A stretch of DNA of 50,600 nucleotides from Clostridiales bacterium. GTDB taxonomy: Bacteria > Bacillota > Clostridia > Oscillospirales > CAG-272. Positions 16,187 through 24,983 of the stretch are shown here, piece by piece. Position 1 is the first letter of the stretch, and every line of letters begins with the position of its first letter. Position numbers and translations under genes: made by a program. The stretch lies in assembly GCA_022800625.1 (NCBI GenBank), contig JAAWQR010000018.1, positions 1 to 50,600 on the forward strand. Direction: 5' to 3'. The notes beneath the pieces were generated by a model. The model was given only the letters and a program-made list of their open reading frames with translations, did not search any database and was not told the DNA's origin.

Positions 16187-16891
16187 ATGTACAGAATTCT
16201 TGTAGTTGACGATGAAGAAGGCATACGCCGTCTTATCTCAAAATATGCTCTGTATGAGGGACATGAAGTAATTGAAGCTGCCGACGGCATGGAGGCGGTG
16301 AAGCTTTGCAAAACGGAAAAACCGGATATAATGATAATCGATATCATGATGCCCGAGCTTGATGGCTTTTCCGCATGCCGTGAGGTGCGTAAGTTTTCAT
16401 CTGTTCCCATAATAATGCTCAGCGCAAGAGGCGAGGAGTATGATAAGATCAACGGTTTTGAACTTGGAATCGATGATTATGTGGTTAAGCCGTTCTCGCC
16501 GAAGGAGCTGATGCTTCGGGTTGAAGCTGTGATGAAGCGTTACGGCGCGCAGAATTCAATAAGACAGCCTGAGAATGCAAGTGAGATCATTGAATGCGGC
16601 GGAGTAAAAGCGGATTTTACCGCGCGCATCGTCTATATCGACGGCGAGAGGGTAAGCCTTACGCCGAAAGAATATGATCTGCTTTTTTACTTGATGAAAA
16701 ACCGCGGTATCGCTCTTTCGCGCGAAAAGCTAATCACAGAAGTATGGGGATATGATTACTACGGAGACGACAGAACACTCGATACACATATTAAGCTTCT
16801 CAGACGTTCGCTCGGAAAGTATTCTGAGTTTATTGTGACGCTGAGAGGAGTTGGCTACAGGTTTGATTCTGATGTTGAAGCAAAAAATTAA
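16187..16891 (+). CDS. OmpR/PhoB-family response regulator
   Basis: 234 residues. The receiver domain (1-120) has acidic residues D8/D9, the phospho-acceptor D52 ('IDIMMPELDG') and K101 ('VVKPFSP'). A winged-helix DNA-binding domain follows (about 135-230; 'LTPKEYDLLFYLMKN', 'VWGYDYYGDDRTLDTHIKLLRRSLG', 'TLRGVGYRFD'). The kinase partner follows and overlaps it by 20 bp. AAAGGGA lies upstream of the ATG. The target genes are unknown. Confidence 0.95.
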   Translation: MYRILVVDDEEGIRRLISKYALYEGHEVIEAADGMEAVKLCKTEKPDIMIIDIMMPELDGFSACREVRKFSSVPIIMLSARGEEYDKINGFELGIDDYVVKPFSPKELMLRVEAVMKRYGAQNSIRQPENASEIIECGGVKADFTARIVYIDGERVSLTPKEYDLLFYLMKNRGIALSREKLITEVWGYDYYGDDRTLDTHIKLLRRSLGKYSEFIVTLRGVGYRFDSDVEAKN

Positions 16892-18371
16892 AAAACTAAC
16901 TGAAAAAGGCGCAGAGCGGACGATGAGACGTAGTTTGTTTGGCGCCTTCATACTCTTTTCTGCGGCAGTGCTGGCTTTTTTGTGGATATTTCAGTCGATC
17001 TTCATGAACAGCGTATACAGAGGCGTGCGCACGTTTGAGACTGTACGCTGCGGCACACGCCTGAAAGAAACGCAACCTGACGAAATTGAAGAGCGTGCGC
17101 AGGAGCTGTCCGAAAAATACAATATTTGCATCTCGGTCTACCTCATAGAAGCGGGCAGAGGAGCTGAAGTAGTCAAATCACATACAAATACTTTCTGCTT
17201 CATACACAATACAGCTTCCGATTTCATGTTAAATCAGCTTTATTCGGAGGCTAAGGGAAGCGGAAAAAATATGCGCGAAATATCACTGTCGGGAGATGAG
17301 AGAAAAGACGAAAAGGATGGCAGCGGAATAATATATACCGTTTTATCGGACAGCGAGTCGGAGGGGGAATATATGTTTCTCCTGAATACTGAGATATATC
17401 CTCTGTCCTCAACTGTATCTACCATGCGTCTTATGCTTGTGTTTGTAAGCGTATTTCTTGTAGTATCTGCGGCGATACTGTCATCGTTCGTTTCATCCAA
17501 AATGTCCCGTCCTGCGGTAGAGATGAGCATAGAAGCCTCACATCTTGCACTCGGAAACTACGACGTTCATTTTGACGGCGGAAATTATAAGGAGCTTTGT
17601 GATCTTGCCGACGCATTGAACCGTGCGGCGGCGGAGCTTTCACGGCTTGACGGAATGCAGAAGGACTTAATAGCGAATATTTCTCATGACCTTCGAACTC
17701 CTCTTACAATGATCGCGGGCTACAGCGAGGTAGTGCGTGATATTCCGGGAGAAAATACTCCCGAAAATATGCAGATAATTATTGACGAAACGAATCGCCT
17801 TGCTTCTCTCGTAAACGATATGCTTGACCTTTCGCGTCTCATATCGGGAACTCAGAAGCTGAATATCAGTGAGTTCAGTCTGACGGAAGCTGTCAGAGAA
17901 ACCGTCAGCCGCTATTCAAAGCTGAGAGAGCGGGAGGGGTATACCCTTGATTTTGAGTATGACTGCGAGTCGGAGGTAAGGGCAGACAAGACAAGGATTC
18001 TTCAGGTGCTTTATAATCTTATCAATAATGCCGTAAACTATACAGGCGCGGATAAGCGTGTGCTGATAAAGCAAAAAGTCACGGGGAACACATGCCGTAT
18101 TGAAGTTATCGATCATGGCTGCGGAATAGCAGAAGATGAGCTTCCCATGATTTGGGAGCGCTATTATAAGTCCAAAGAATTCCATAAGCGGTCTCAGATC
18201 GGAACGGGGCTCGGACTCTCAATCGTTAAAAATATACTTGTTCTTCACGGCGCAGCCTTTGGGGTTAAAAGTAAAAAAGACTGCGGAAGTAATTTTTGGT
18301 TTGAGTTGAATATCAGCAAAATAAGTCGTGAAAACACGCTGAACAGCGGCGAAAATCTCTTGTCGGAGTAA
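16872..18371 (+). CDS. Sensor histidine kinase with HAMP domain
   Basis: About 499 residues. Two transmembrane helices (about 21-43 and 185-208) bracket an extracytoplasmic sensor of about 140 residues with no recognised fold. A HAMP-like linker ('ASHLALGNYDVHFDGG') follows, then HisKA with H272 ('ANISHDLRTPLTMIAGYSE'), and HATPase_c with N box 'NLINNAVNY', G1 'DHGCGIAEDE' and G2 'GTGLGLSIVKNIL'. The start is uncertain: ATG 16872 overlaps the regulator gene and implies translational coupling; a later ATG at 16923 is possible. Confidence 0.92.
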   Translation: MLKQKIKKLTEKGAERTMRRSLFGAFILFSAAVLAFLWIFQSIFMNSVYRGVRTFETVRCGTRLKETQPDEIEERAQELSEKYNICISVYLIEAGRGAEVVKSHTNTFCFIHNTASDFMLNQLYSEAKGSGKNMREISLSGDERKDEKDGSGIIYTVLSDSESEGEYMFLLNTEIYPLSSTVSTMRLMLVFVSVFLVVSAAILSSFVSSKMSRPAVEMSIEASHLALGNYDVHFDGGNYKELCDLADALNRAAAELSRLDGMQKDLIANISHDLRTPLTMIAGYSEVVRDIPGENTPENMQIIIDETNRLASLVNDMLDLSRLISGTQKLNISEFSLTEAVRETVSRYSKLREREGYTLDFEYDCESEVRADKTRILQVLYNLINNAVNYTGADKRVLIKQKVTGNTCRIEVIDHGCGIAEDELPMIWERYYKSKEFHKRSQIGTGLGLSIVKNILVLHGAAFGVKSKKDCGSNFWFELNISKISRENTLNSGENLLSE

Positions 18372-18387
18372 AATAAATATATAACTC

Positions 18388-18416
18388 TTGTAAAATGGAG
18401 CAAAATGTGCTATTAT
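18388..18416 (+). promoter_or_regulatory. Promoter of the second two-component system
   Basis: TTGTAA (18388-18393) and TATTAT (18411-18416) with a 17-bp spacer, about 100 bases before the response regulator start. Confidence 0.6.
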
Positions 18417-18524
18417 ATAGTGAAAGATTTGAAAAGCTGCGGAAATTTACGCCTCTGACACTGCAATTCAGTCTTACAGCGCGGATAAGCGGCGAAAAAT
18501 CAAAGAAAAGGCATGGTCGTATCA

Positions 18525-19232
18525 ATGTATAATGTTCTTGTGTGCGACGATGAAAAGGATATTACATCAGCGCTCAAAATATTTCTTGAGACGGAAGGCT
18601 ACAGAGTTTTTTGCGCTTTCAACGGACGGATGGCTGTTGAAAGTGTTCTTGAGGACGATATTCATTTGGTGCTTATGGATATTATGATGCCCGAGATGGA
18701 CGGCATCGAAGCTATGAATGAGATAAGAAAAAGCTCTAATGTTCCGATCATACTTGTATCGGCAAAAAGCGAGACAGAGGATAAGCTTCTCGGTCTTGAT
18801 ACGGGAGCCGACGATTATATAACCAAACCGTTTAACCCTGATGAGGTGCTGGCGCGTGTCAGATCACAGCTTAGGAGATATATGGCTCTCGGAGGAGCGG
18901 CTGCGTATCAGAGCGATACGGTGCTCCGTATCGGAGAAATTGAGCTTGACACCGAAAGGGAGACGGTAAAGGTAGACGGAGAAGCGGTCGGACTTACCAA
19001 GACCGAATATGACATTCTGAAGCTCTTTATGCGACGACCGGGAGAGGTAATCTCTCCGGAGGATATATATAATTCGGTTTGGCATGACGCACCGTACGGT
19101 GCGCGCAGCACAGTTGCCGTGCATATAAGACATATCAGAGAAAAAATAGAGGAGTTTCCCGATAAGCCGCGCTATATCAAGGTTATATGGGGACGCGGTT
19201 ACAGAATAGAAGATGACGGAGGCGCTTCATGA
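18525..19232 (+). CDS. OmpR/PhoB-family response regulator
   Basis: 235 residues. Receiver with D8/D9, acceptor D52 ('MDIMMPEMDG') and 'YITKPFNP' lysine; winged helix with 'LTKTEYDILKLFMRRPGEVIS' and 'AVHIRHIREKIEE...YIKVIWGRGYRIE'. ATG 18525 is chosen over 18513 because AAAAGG ends one base before the latter. The stop codon overlaps the start of the downstream kinase (ATGA), so they are translationally coupled. The sequence resembles VanR-type regulators in general form, which is not evidence of glycopeptide resistance. Confidence 0.95.
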   Translation: MYNVLVCDDEKDITSALKIFLETEGYRVFCAFNGRMAVESVLEDDIHLVLMDIMMPEMDGIEAMNEIRKSSNVPIILVSAKSETEDKLLGLDTGADDYITKPFNPDEVLARVRSQLRRYMALGGAAAYQSDTVLRIGEIELDTERETVKVDGEAVGLTKTEYDILKLFMRRPGEVISPEDIYNSVWHDAPYGARSTVAVHIRHIREKIEEFPDKPRYIKVIWGRGYRIEDDGGAS

Positions 19233-21151
19233 AAATGCGCCGTCTGACACACAACCTGCTGTTCCGCGCAGCGGCAGGCATATTTTTCTTTCTGTTTTTT
19301 GCTTCGTTTACTGTCTCGGCGTTTCTTTTCGGGACGATTATATACAGAGGCTTTTATGTATCCTCCGAAGAAGAGATAGTCTCTCAAAGCTTTGAGGACA
19401 TTACCGAAGCTAACTGTTACCGTATCGCAAAGGCGTATGCCGAGGGTGCGGATATTGAGCAAAACGAGAAAATACGCGCGTTTGACTTTGAAATTTGTGA
19501 CAGCAGCGGAGAAGTTATTGTCTCTACAATAGATGAAGATTCAGAATACGTGACCGGATATTCCGTAAAGAAATATCCGATATACGACATAGAAGAATTT
19601 TTTGTGTCTCCCGGGAATGTTTCGGGAAGCGATACATATGTCGGTTATATCACGGTGAGCGGATATCAAAGGAGCGACTACGGTGAGAGCGTAAACAGAT
19701 ATTATATTTCTGAGCACGCAATGCACATTCTGTACAGCGCGCGGCATATAATCCCGCTGTCTGTGATTGCGCTGTTTGCCGTATCGGCATCGCTTTATAT
19801 ATTCCTGCTTGCATCCGCAGGTCACAGAAAGGGTACAGATGAAATAGTTTTGACGCCCTTCGGACGGATTCCGTTCGATGTGTATACTGTTTTAGGCGGC
19901 ATAATTGCCGTGATGATAATAGTATTTTTCGTATCTGCATCAGAAATGATAGCCAATTCCCTTTTAAGCTTGGTTCTTGCCGCAGCCTCGGTAATTGCTC
20001 TGTCGATTCCCGCGCTTTTATATTCCATGGGAACGGCGGCAAGAATAAAAAAAGGCGGAATTTTAAGGGATATGCTCATCTGCCGTATGGTTCGCGGCAT
20101 TAGTAGCGTGGTAAATAAAACCGTCGCGTTTTTGGCTTCGGCGCTTCCTGCCGTGTGGAAAGCAGCTATGCTGACATTGCTGTTCTTTTTTGCAGAGTTT
20201 ATAATAATTATGATGCTCTGCTCCAGCGAGGCTTTTCTCATGATTTGGATTGTCAAATCGATCGCGGTGTTTGCTGTTGTGATCCGCCGAGTGTATTCGC
20301 TTAATATTCTGAGGTGCAGTATTGAAAAAATCTCTGACGGAGATTTGTCGGTCAAGGTGCCGAGCGCTCAGATGAACGGAGAACTGCGCCGCATAGGAGA
20401 AGCTGTCAACGGCATCGGAGACGTGGTAAAAGCATCGGTTGAGAGCGCCAAAAAGAGCGAAAGATTTAAAGCCGAACTTATTACCAATGTGTCCCATGAT
20501 ATAAAAACTCCGCTGACGTCGATAATAAGCTATACCGATCTTATAAGGCGGGATATTGCCGCACGGGGAGAAACGGACGGCTCAGATGATCAGCTGTCGG
20601 AATATTCCGAAGTTCTTTCCCGTCAGGCAGACAGACTTAAAAGACTGCTTGAAGATCTGATAGAAGCTTCCAAGGCTTCGACAGGAAATCTGAAGGCAGA
20701 GCTTGTTCCGATGGAGCTCGGAGTTATGCTGTCGCAGCTTGCGGGCGAATGGGAGGACAGGCTTCGCTCAGGCGGACTTGAATTGATACTGTGCTCGCCT
20801 GACATACAAATGAATATCTTTGCGGATGTCAAGTATATTTGCAGGGTGTTTGATAATCTGTTTAATAATATATGCAAATACGCGCAGCCGGCAACAAGAG
20901 TTTATCTGACGCTTGAGCGGACGGAAGACTTTGCGGCGGTTTCGCTTAAAAATATATCAAAAAATCCGCTGTCGCCGAACGGTGAGGATTACACCGAACG
21001 CTTCAGACGGGGAGACGCTTCGCGCGGAACAGACGGTAACGGTCTCGGACTCTCAATCGCCAAAAGTCTTGTTGAGCTTCAGGGCGGCGAAATGAGAGTG
21101 TCAACAGACGGAGATTTGTTTAAGGTATGCCTTAAATTCAAGACGTATTGA
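19229..21151 (+). CDS. Polytopic sensor histidine kinase
   Basis: 640 residues. A first helix at about 10-38, an extracytoplasmic segment (about 40-170), then five or so further helices between about 172 and 352, a HAMP-like stretch ('KISDGDLSVKVPSAQ'), HisKA with H423 ('ITNVSHDIKTPLTSIISYTDL') and HATPase_c ('FDNLFNNICKYA', 'GNGLGLSIAKSLVELQGG'). The multi-helix insert between sensor and kinase is more elaborate than in the neighbouring kinase and suggests membrane or envelope sensing. It overlaps the regulator by 4 bp. Confidence 0.92.
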   Translation: MKMRRLTHNLLFRAAAGIFFFLFFASFTVSAFLFGTIIYRGFYVSSEEEIVSQSFEDITEANCYRIAKAYAEGADIEQNEKIRAFDFEICDSSGEVIVSTIDEDSEYVTGYSVKKYPIYDIEEFFVSPGNVSGSDTYVGYITVSGYQRSDYGESVNRYYISEHAMHILYSARHIIPLSVIALFAVSASLYIFLLASAGHRKGTDEIVLTPFGRIPFDVYTVLGGIIAVMIIVFFVSASEMIANSLLSLVLAAASVIALSIPALLYSMGTAARIKKGGILRDMLICRMVRGISSVVNKTVAFLASALPAVWKAAMLTLLFFFAEFIIIMMLCSSEAFLMIWIVKSIAVFAVVIRRVYSLNILRCSIEKISDGDLSVKVPSAQMNGELRRIGEAVNGIGDVVKASVESAKKSERFKAELITNVSHDIKTPLTSIISYTDLIRRDIAARGETDGSDDQLSEYSEVLSRQADRLKRLLEDLIEASKASTGNLKAELVPMELGVMLSQLAGEWEDRLRSGGLELILCSPDIQMNIFADVKYICRVFDNLFNNICKYAQPATRVYLTLERTEDFAAVSLKNISKNPLSPNGEDYTERFRRGDASRGTDGNGLGLSIAKSLVELQGGEMRVSTDGDLFKVCLKFKTY

Positions 21152-21231
21152 TTTGTTCTTCTGTGTAAAGAAGCTAATATCACAGCCGTTTTTATAATTT
21201 TATATACGGCACAAAAAGGATAAGATTAAAT

Positions 21232-22617
21232 ATGCATACAATGTATATCATAAATTGCTGTGTCGGCATCACGTTTTTGCTGTGTTATGCCTATCAGTTG
21301 TTTTATATCGGCGTAACTCTTGTAAAAAAGCAAAAGCCGCATACAGGGGAAATTAAACTTCATCGCTTTGCGGTGATGATATCGGCGAGAAATGAGGAAA
21401 AGGTCATCGGAGGACTGATCGAGAGTATCAAAACTCAGGATTATCCGAGTGATCTTATTACCGTTTTTGTTGTTGCCGATAATTGTTCGGAAGGTGACCG
21501 TACAGCGGAAATCGCAAGGAAAGCGGGAGCTGTCGTGTATGTGAGAGAGGACAAGGAGAAGATCGGAAAAGGCTTCGCCTTAGAATTTCTGCTCTCTAAA
21601 ATATCGGACGATTACAAGCGAGACGCATTTGACGCTTTCTTTGTGTTCGACGCAGATAATATTCTGTCTCCCGATTATATCACAGAGATGAATAAAACTT
21701 ACTGTGACGGATACCGTGTGCTTACAAGCTACCGAAATTCCAAAAATTACGGTGACAACTGGATATCCGCGGGATATGCGCTTTGGTTCCTCAGAGAAGC
21801 AAAGTATTTGAATAATTCGAGAATGATCCTCGGTACAAGCTGCGCTATATCAGGTACGGGATTTATGATAGATCGTTCTATCTTTGAGAATGAAGAGGGA
21901 CGTCTTGAATGGAAGTATTTCCTTTTGACGGAGGATATTGAATTTACTGCGGCAAACGTGGTAAACGGTGAAATCATCGGCTATTGCGATAATGCGGTAT
22001 TTTATGACGAACAGCCTGTCTCGTTCAAGCAGTCGTGGAATCAGCGTATGCGCTGGGCAAAGGGTTATCTTCAGGTGTATGCGGGTTACGGACGCAGAAT
22101 GCTCTGCGGAATATTCAAAAAACGTGAGAAAAAGGAAAACTATCCTGCAAAACGGGATATGCGCGCATTTTCCTGCTTTGATATGACGATGACAACGATG
22201 CCTGCAATGATACTTTCGGGATTTTTGGCTGTAGCGGACATTTTGGCGGCATTTATACTGCTGATCGGGTTCGGACAGGTAAAAAATGCTATGCTTCTGT
22301 TTTCTATGCCGATAATCAACGCAAGTATACTTGTATATCTGATCGGACTGATAACGACTGTTACTGAATGGAAAAATATTCATACTAAGAATTATAAAAA
22401 GATTCTGTATTCATTTACTTTCCCGTTCTTCATGCTCACATATATTCCGATCGCACTTGTTTCTCCGTTTAAGAAAAAAGTGGAATGGAAGCATATCGAC
22501 CATTCAAGAAGCGTAACTCTTGATGAAATAAAATCCGAGGGCGGGGAAAAGCTTGATGTGCCGAGTGTCAGGATAAAAATTGCTCCTAAAGCGGAAGATA
22601 ATAATAAACAGTTCTGA
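21232..22617 (+). CDS. Membrane GT2 glycosyltransferase (processive-type)
   Basis: 461 residues. An N-terminal helix (about 5-27), then a GT-A domain with 'MISARNEEKVIGGLIESIK', 'VVADNCSEGDRTAE', the metal-binding 'VFDADN' (about 138-143), 'LTEDIEF' catalytic-base region and the 'NQRMRWAKGY' Q..RW motif, then three to four C-terminal helices (about 320-410). This is the cellulose/hyaluronan-synthase-like plan, although the sugar is unknown. AAAGGA lies upstream. It follows the second kinase by 80 bp and may belong with it; a terminator follows. Confidence 0.88.
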   Translation: MHTMYIINCCVGITFLLCYAYQLFYIGVTLVKKQKPHTGEIKLHRFAVMISARNEEKVIGGLIESIKTQDYPSDLITVFVVADNCSEGDRTAEIARKAGAVVYVREDKEKIGKGFALEFLLSKISDDYKRDAFDAFFVFDADNILSPDYITEMNKTYCDGYRVLTSYRNSKNYGDNWISAGYALWFLREAKYLNNSRMILGTSCAISGTGFMIDRSIFENEEGRLEWKYFLLTEDIEFTAANVVNGEIIGYCDNAVFYDEQPVSFKQSWNQRMRWAKGYLQVYAGYGRRMLCGIFKKREKKENYPAKRDMRAFSCFDMTMTTMPAMILSGFLAVADILAAFILLIGFGQVKNAMLLFSMPIINASILVYLIGLITTVTEWKNIHTKNYKKILYSFTFPFFMLTYIPIALVSPFKKKVEWKHIDHSRSVTLDEIKSEGGEKLDVPSVRIKIAPKAEDNNKQF

Positions 22618-22652
22618 ATTCTGACTTAAAAATCAAATATGATATAATTGTA

Positions 22653-22697
22653 CAGGCGCGTTTCTGCTGAAAAGAGACGCGCCTGCGCAGTATTTTT
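22653..22697 (+). terminator. Terminator after the glycosyltransferase gene
   Basis: CAGGCGCG (22653-22660) pairs with CGCGCCTG (22678-22685), extended by a TTTCT/AGAGA inner stem with one wobble, then TATTTTT. Confidence 0.8.
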
Positions 22698-22707
22698 CAA
22701 AAAACCA

Positions 22708-22736
22708 TTGACAATATGCGCCTAAATGGTTATAAT
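22708..22736 (+). promoter_or_regulatory. Consensus sigma-A promoter of the ABC transporter operon
   Basis: TTGACA (22708-22713) and TATAAT (22731-22736) with a 17-bp spacer: full consensus, which usually goes with repression. Confidence 0.9.
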
Positions 22737-22760
22737 TATTTTAAAATCATTATAACTATT
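22725..22760. promoter_or_regulatory. 36-bp near-perfect palindrome over the promoter, candidate operator
   Basis: The outer arms GTTATAAT (22729-22736) and ATTATAAC (22749-22756) flank an inner palindrome ATTTTAAAAT. With AAT/ATT at the outside the symmetry runs over 36 bp with only two mismatched pairs. It covers the -10 box and the start site. A second inverted repeat, TATTCATTC/GAATGAATA (22757-22765 with 22776-22784), ends one base before the ribosome site GAGAGGAG. Confidence 0.6.
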
Positions 22761-22799
22761 CATTCTGGGATTTATGAATGAATAGAGAGGAGAAAAATT

Positions 22800-23888
22800 A
22801 TGAAATTCCGCAAAATTTTGTCCCTCGCGCTTGCGGCAAGCGCACTTTCAGCCGTAATGCTTACTTCATGCGGCAACGAAACTAAAGATCCCTCAGAGGC
22901 AGACGGCGATAAAGTCTATAATATCGGTATCTGCCAACTTGTAACACACGATGCGCTCGACGCAGCGACAGAAGGCTTTAAGCAGGCTTTGATCGATAAG
23001 CTCGGTCGTGATCACGTAAAGTTTGACGAGCAGAATGCGGCTAATTCTTCCGATGTATGCGGAACGATCATCAACAGCTTTGTTTCATCAAATGTTGATC
23101 TGATCCTTGCAAACGCAACGCCTGCACTCCAGACCGCTGCGAATGCAACCAAAACTATTCCGATTCTCGGTACTTCCGTAACGGAGTACGGTGTTGCACT
23201 TTCCATTGACAACTTTAACGGAACAGTGGGAGAGAACATTTCAGGTACTTCAGACCTTGCTCCCCTTGAGGATCAGGCTCAGATGATACTTGATCTCGTG
23301 CCTTCAGCTAAAACCGTAGGCCTTCTTTACTGCTCTGCCGAGCAGAATTCCGAGTATCAGGTCAAGGTTGTAAAGGAATATCTGGACAACAAGGGCATCA
23401 AGACTGAGGTATACTCTTTCTCAGGTTCTGAGGATGTAGCTCTTGTCACAGAGACAGCTTCAAGCGAATGCGATGCTCTCTATATTCCGACAGATAACAC
23501 AGCGGCTTCATGCTCACAGACTATCGGAAATATCATTCGTCCTAAGAAGATTCCCGCTATTGTCGGCGAGGTAGGAATCTGCCGCGGATGTGGAATAGCT
23601 ACGCTGTCGATCAGTTATGAAAAGATCGGTTATACTACGGGCGAGATGGCAGCTAAGATCCTTACGGGAGAAGCTAAGATAGAGGAAATGCCTATCGCAT
23701 ACGATGATTCTCCGGTAAAGCTTTACAATCCGGAGATCTGCGAAGAATACGGTATCACACCTCCCGACGGGTATGCCCCGATGGACGCAGAAGAAGAGCC
23801 TGAGGACGCAACAGACACGTCTGATACTGCTGCCGATACTGTCGATACAGCGGACACGGCTGACACAACAGCAGATACAGCAGCATAA
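22800..23888 (+). CDS. ABC transporter substrate-binding lipoprotein (TrpX-like, ABC_sub_bind family)
   Basis: 362 residues. Lipoprotein signal ending 'SAVMLTSCGNE', then the family's two-lobed periplasmic-binding fold with 'VYNIGICQLVTHDALDAATEGFKQAL', 'IPILGTSVTEYGVAL', 'TVGLLYCSAEQNSEYQVK' and 'ALYIPTDNTAASCSQTIG'. This family works with the permease and ATPase encoded downstream; characterised relatives carry tryptophan or other aromatic amino acids, so that substrate is a reasonable guess. The last 30 or so residues are a low-complexity Asp/Thr/Ala tail, an oddity. GAGAGGAG precedes the ATG. Confidence 0.9.
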   Translation: MKFRKILSLALAASALSAVMLTSCGNETKDPSEADGDKVYNIGICQLVTHDALDAATEGFKQALIDKLGRDHVKFDEQNAANSSDVCGTIINSFVSSNVDLILANATPALQTAANATKTIPILGTSVTEYGVALSIDNFNGTVGENISGTSDLAPLEDQAQMILDLVPSAKTVGLLYCSAEQNSEYQVKVVKEYLDNKGIKTEVYSFSGSEDVALVTETASSECDALYIPTDNTAASCSQTIGNIIRPKKIPAIVGEVGICRGCGIATLSISYEKIGYTTGEMAAKILTGEAKIEEMPIAYDDSPVKLYNPEICEEYGITPPDGYAPMDAEEEPEDATDTSDTAADTVDTADTADTTADTAA

Positions 23889-23905
23889 AGCCGTAATAAA
23901 ATTGT

Positions 23906-23952
23906 TATCTTCCGTGCTTCGTTGCGATTCGGGGTACGGAAGATACATTTTT
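23906..23952 (+). terminator. Internal terminator/attenuator between binding protein and permease genes
   Basis: TATCTTCCGT (23906-23915) pairs with ACGGAAGATA (23936-23945), followed by CATTTTT. In an ABC operon such a stem usually sets the excess of binding protein over membrane parts. Confidence 0.65.
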
Positions 23953-24047
23953 GTGAAGCTGTGTTTTTCGATGCGGAATAAAATTTTTCTCACAAAAAAT
24001 AAATGAATTTTAGCGGTAAAACCGCTTTGCGCGGAATGGAGACTATT

Positions 24048-24983
24048 ATGGTAAATTGGCTTAATATATGGCTGACGGCAATGCCCGGAGCTGTAGCTCA
24101 GGGAATGATATGGGGCATTATGGCGATCGGCGTATACATAACCTTCAAGGTGCTTGACGTTGCCGATCTGACTGTTGACGGATCGATATGCACTGGTATG
24201 GCGGTGTGCGCAGTTCTTATTTCAAAGGGCTGTAATGTATGGCTTGCAATGCTTGCAGCAACGCTGTCAGGTATGCTTGCAGGTACGCTCACGGGAATTT
24301 TCCTCACGTTTATGGGAATAAAGCCGATACTTGCGGGAATTTTGACACAGCTCAGCCTGTGGTCGATTAACCTCAAGATTATGGGAAAAGCTAATATTGC
24401 TCTTCCGTCTAGAAACTTCCCGCTTCTTATATCTTCTCTTGAAAAGCCGCGCGCTATAGCTATAGTAGCAATTATTGCTGTGGCTCTAATATGTATTCTT
24501 TATTGGTTCTTCGGCACGCGCTTCGGTACTGCCATGAGAGCTACGGGATGTAATGAAAAAATGAGCCGTGCGCAGGGAATAAATACGGGAATGCACTGCA
24601 TTTTCGGTCTTGCACTGTCAAACGGACTTGTTGCGCTTGCAGGTTCTCTTCTTGCTCAGTATTCGGGAAAAGCCGATATCAATGATGGACGAGGAGCAAT
24701 CGTTATCGGTCTTGCGGCTATCATTATAGGCGAGGCGATTTTCTCAAGAATTGCAAAGAACTTTATTGTTCGTTTGCTCAGCGTAATGTTCGGCGGCGTT
24801 ATTTATTATCTTGTATATCAGACAGTAATTTGTCTGAAGATAGATACGGATCTACTCAAAATGCTGTCGGCTATAGTAGTTGCGATATTCCTTGCAATAC
24901 CTTATTGGAAAAAGACATATTTTTCAAAGCCGAAGCAAATTAAAACAGCGCCTGTCGGAAAGGAGGAAAGCGAAGATGCTTGA
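24048..24983 (+). CDS. ABC transporter permease (TrpY-like, BPD_transp_2 family)
   Basis: 311 residues with about eight to nine hydrophobic helices; 'QGMIWGIMAIGVYITFKVLDVADLTVDG' at the N-terminus is the hallmark of permeases paired with ABC_sub_bind proteins, and 'GLAAIIIGEAIF' is the usual ATPase-contact region. ATG 24048 is chosen because GGAG (24038-24041) is six bases upstream. A small AGCGGTAAAACCGCT hairpin just before it recalls the hairpin/ribosome-site layout at the ends of repeat family 2. It overlaps the ATPase gene by 8 bp. Confidence 0.9.
   Translation: MVNWLNIWLTAMPGAVAQGMIWGIMAIGVYITFKVLDVADLTVDGSICTGMAVCAVLISKGCNVWLAMLAATLSGMLAGTLTGIFLTFMGIKPILAGILTQLSLWSINLKIMGKANIALPSRNFPLLISSLEKPRAIAIVAIIAVALICILYWFFGTRFGTAMRATGCNEKMSRAQGINTGMHCIFGLALSNGLVALAGSLLAQYSGKADINDGRGAIVIGLAAIIIGEAIFSRIAKNFIVRLLSVMFGGVIYYLVYQTVICLKIDTDLLKMLSAIVVAIFLAIPYWKKTYFSKPKQIKTAPVGKEESEDA

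Noticed and set aside
16187-21151. Vancomycin-resistance VanRS with VanY
   Set aside because: Two-component systems and a VanY-type peptidase occur nearby, but no vanHAX-like ligase or dehydrogenase genes are present.
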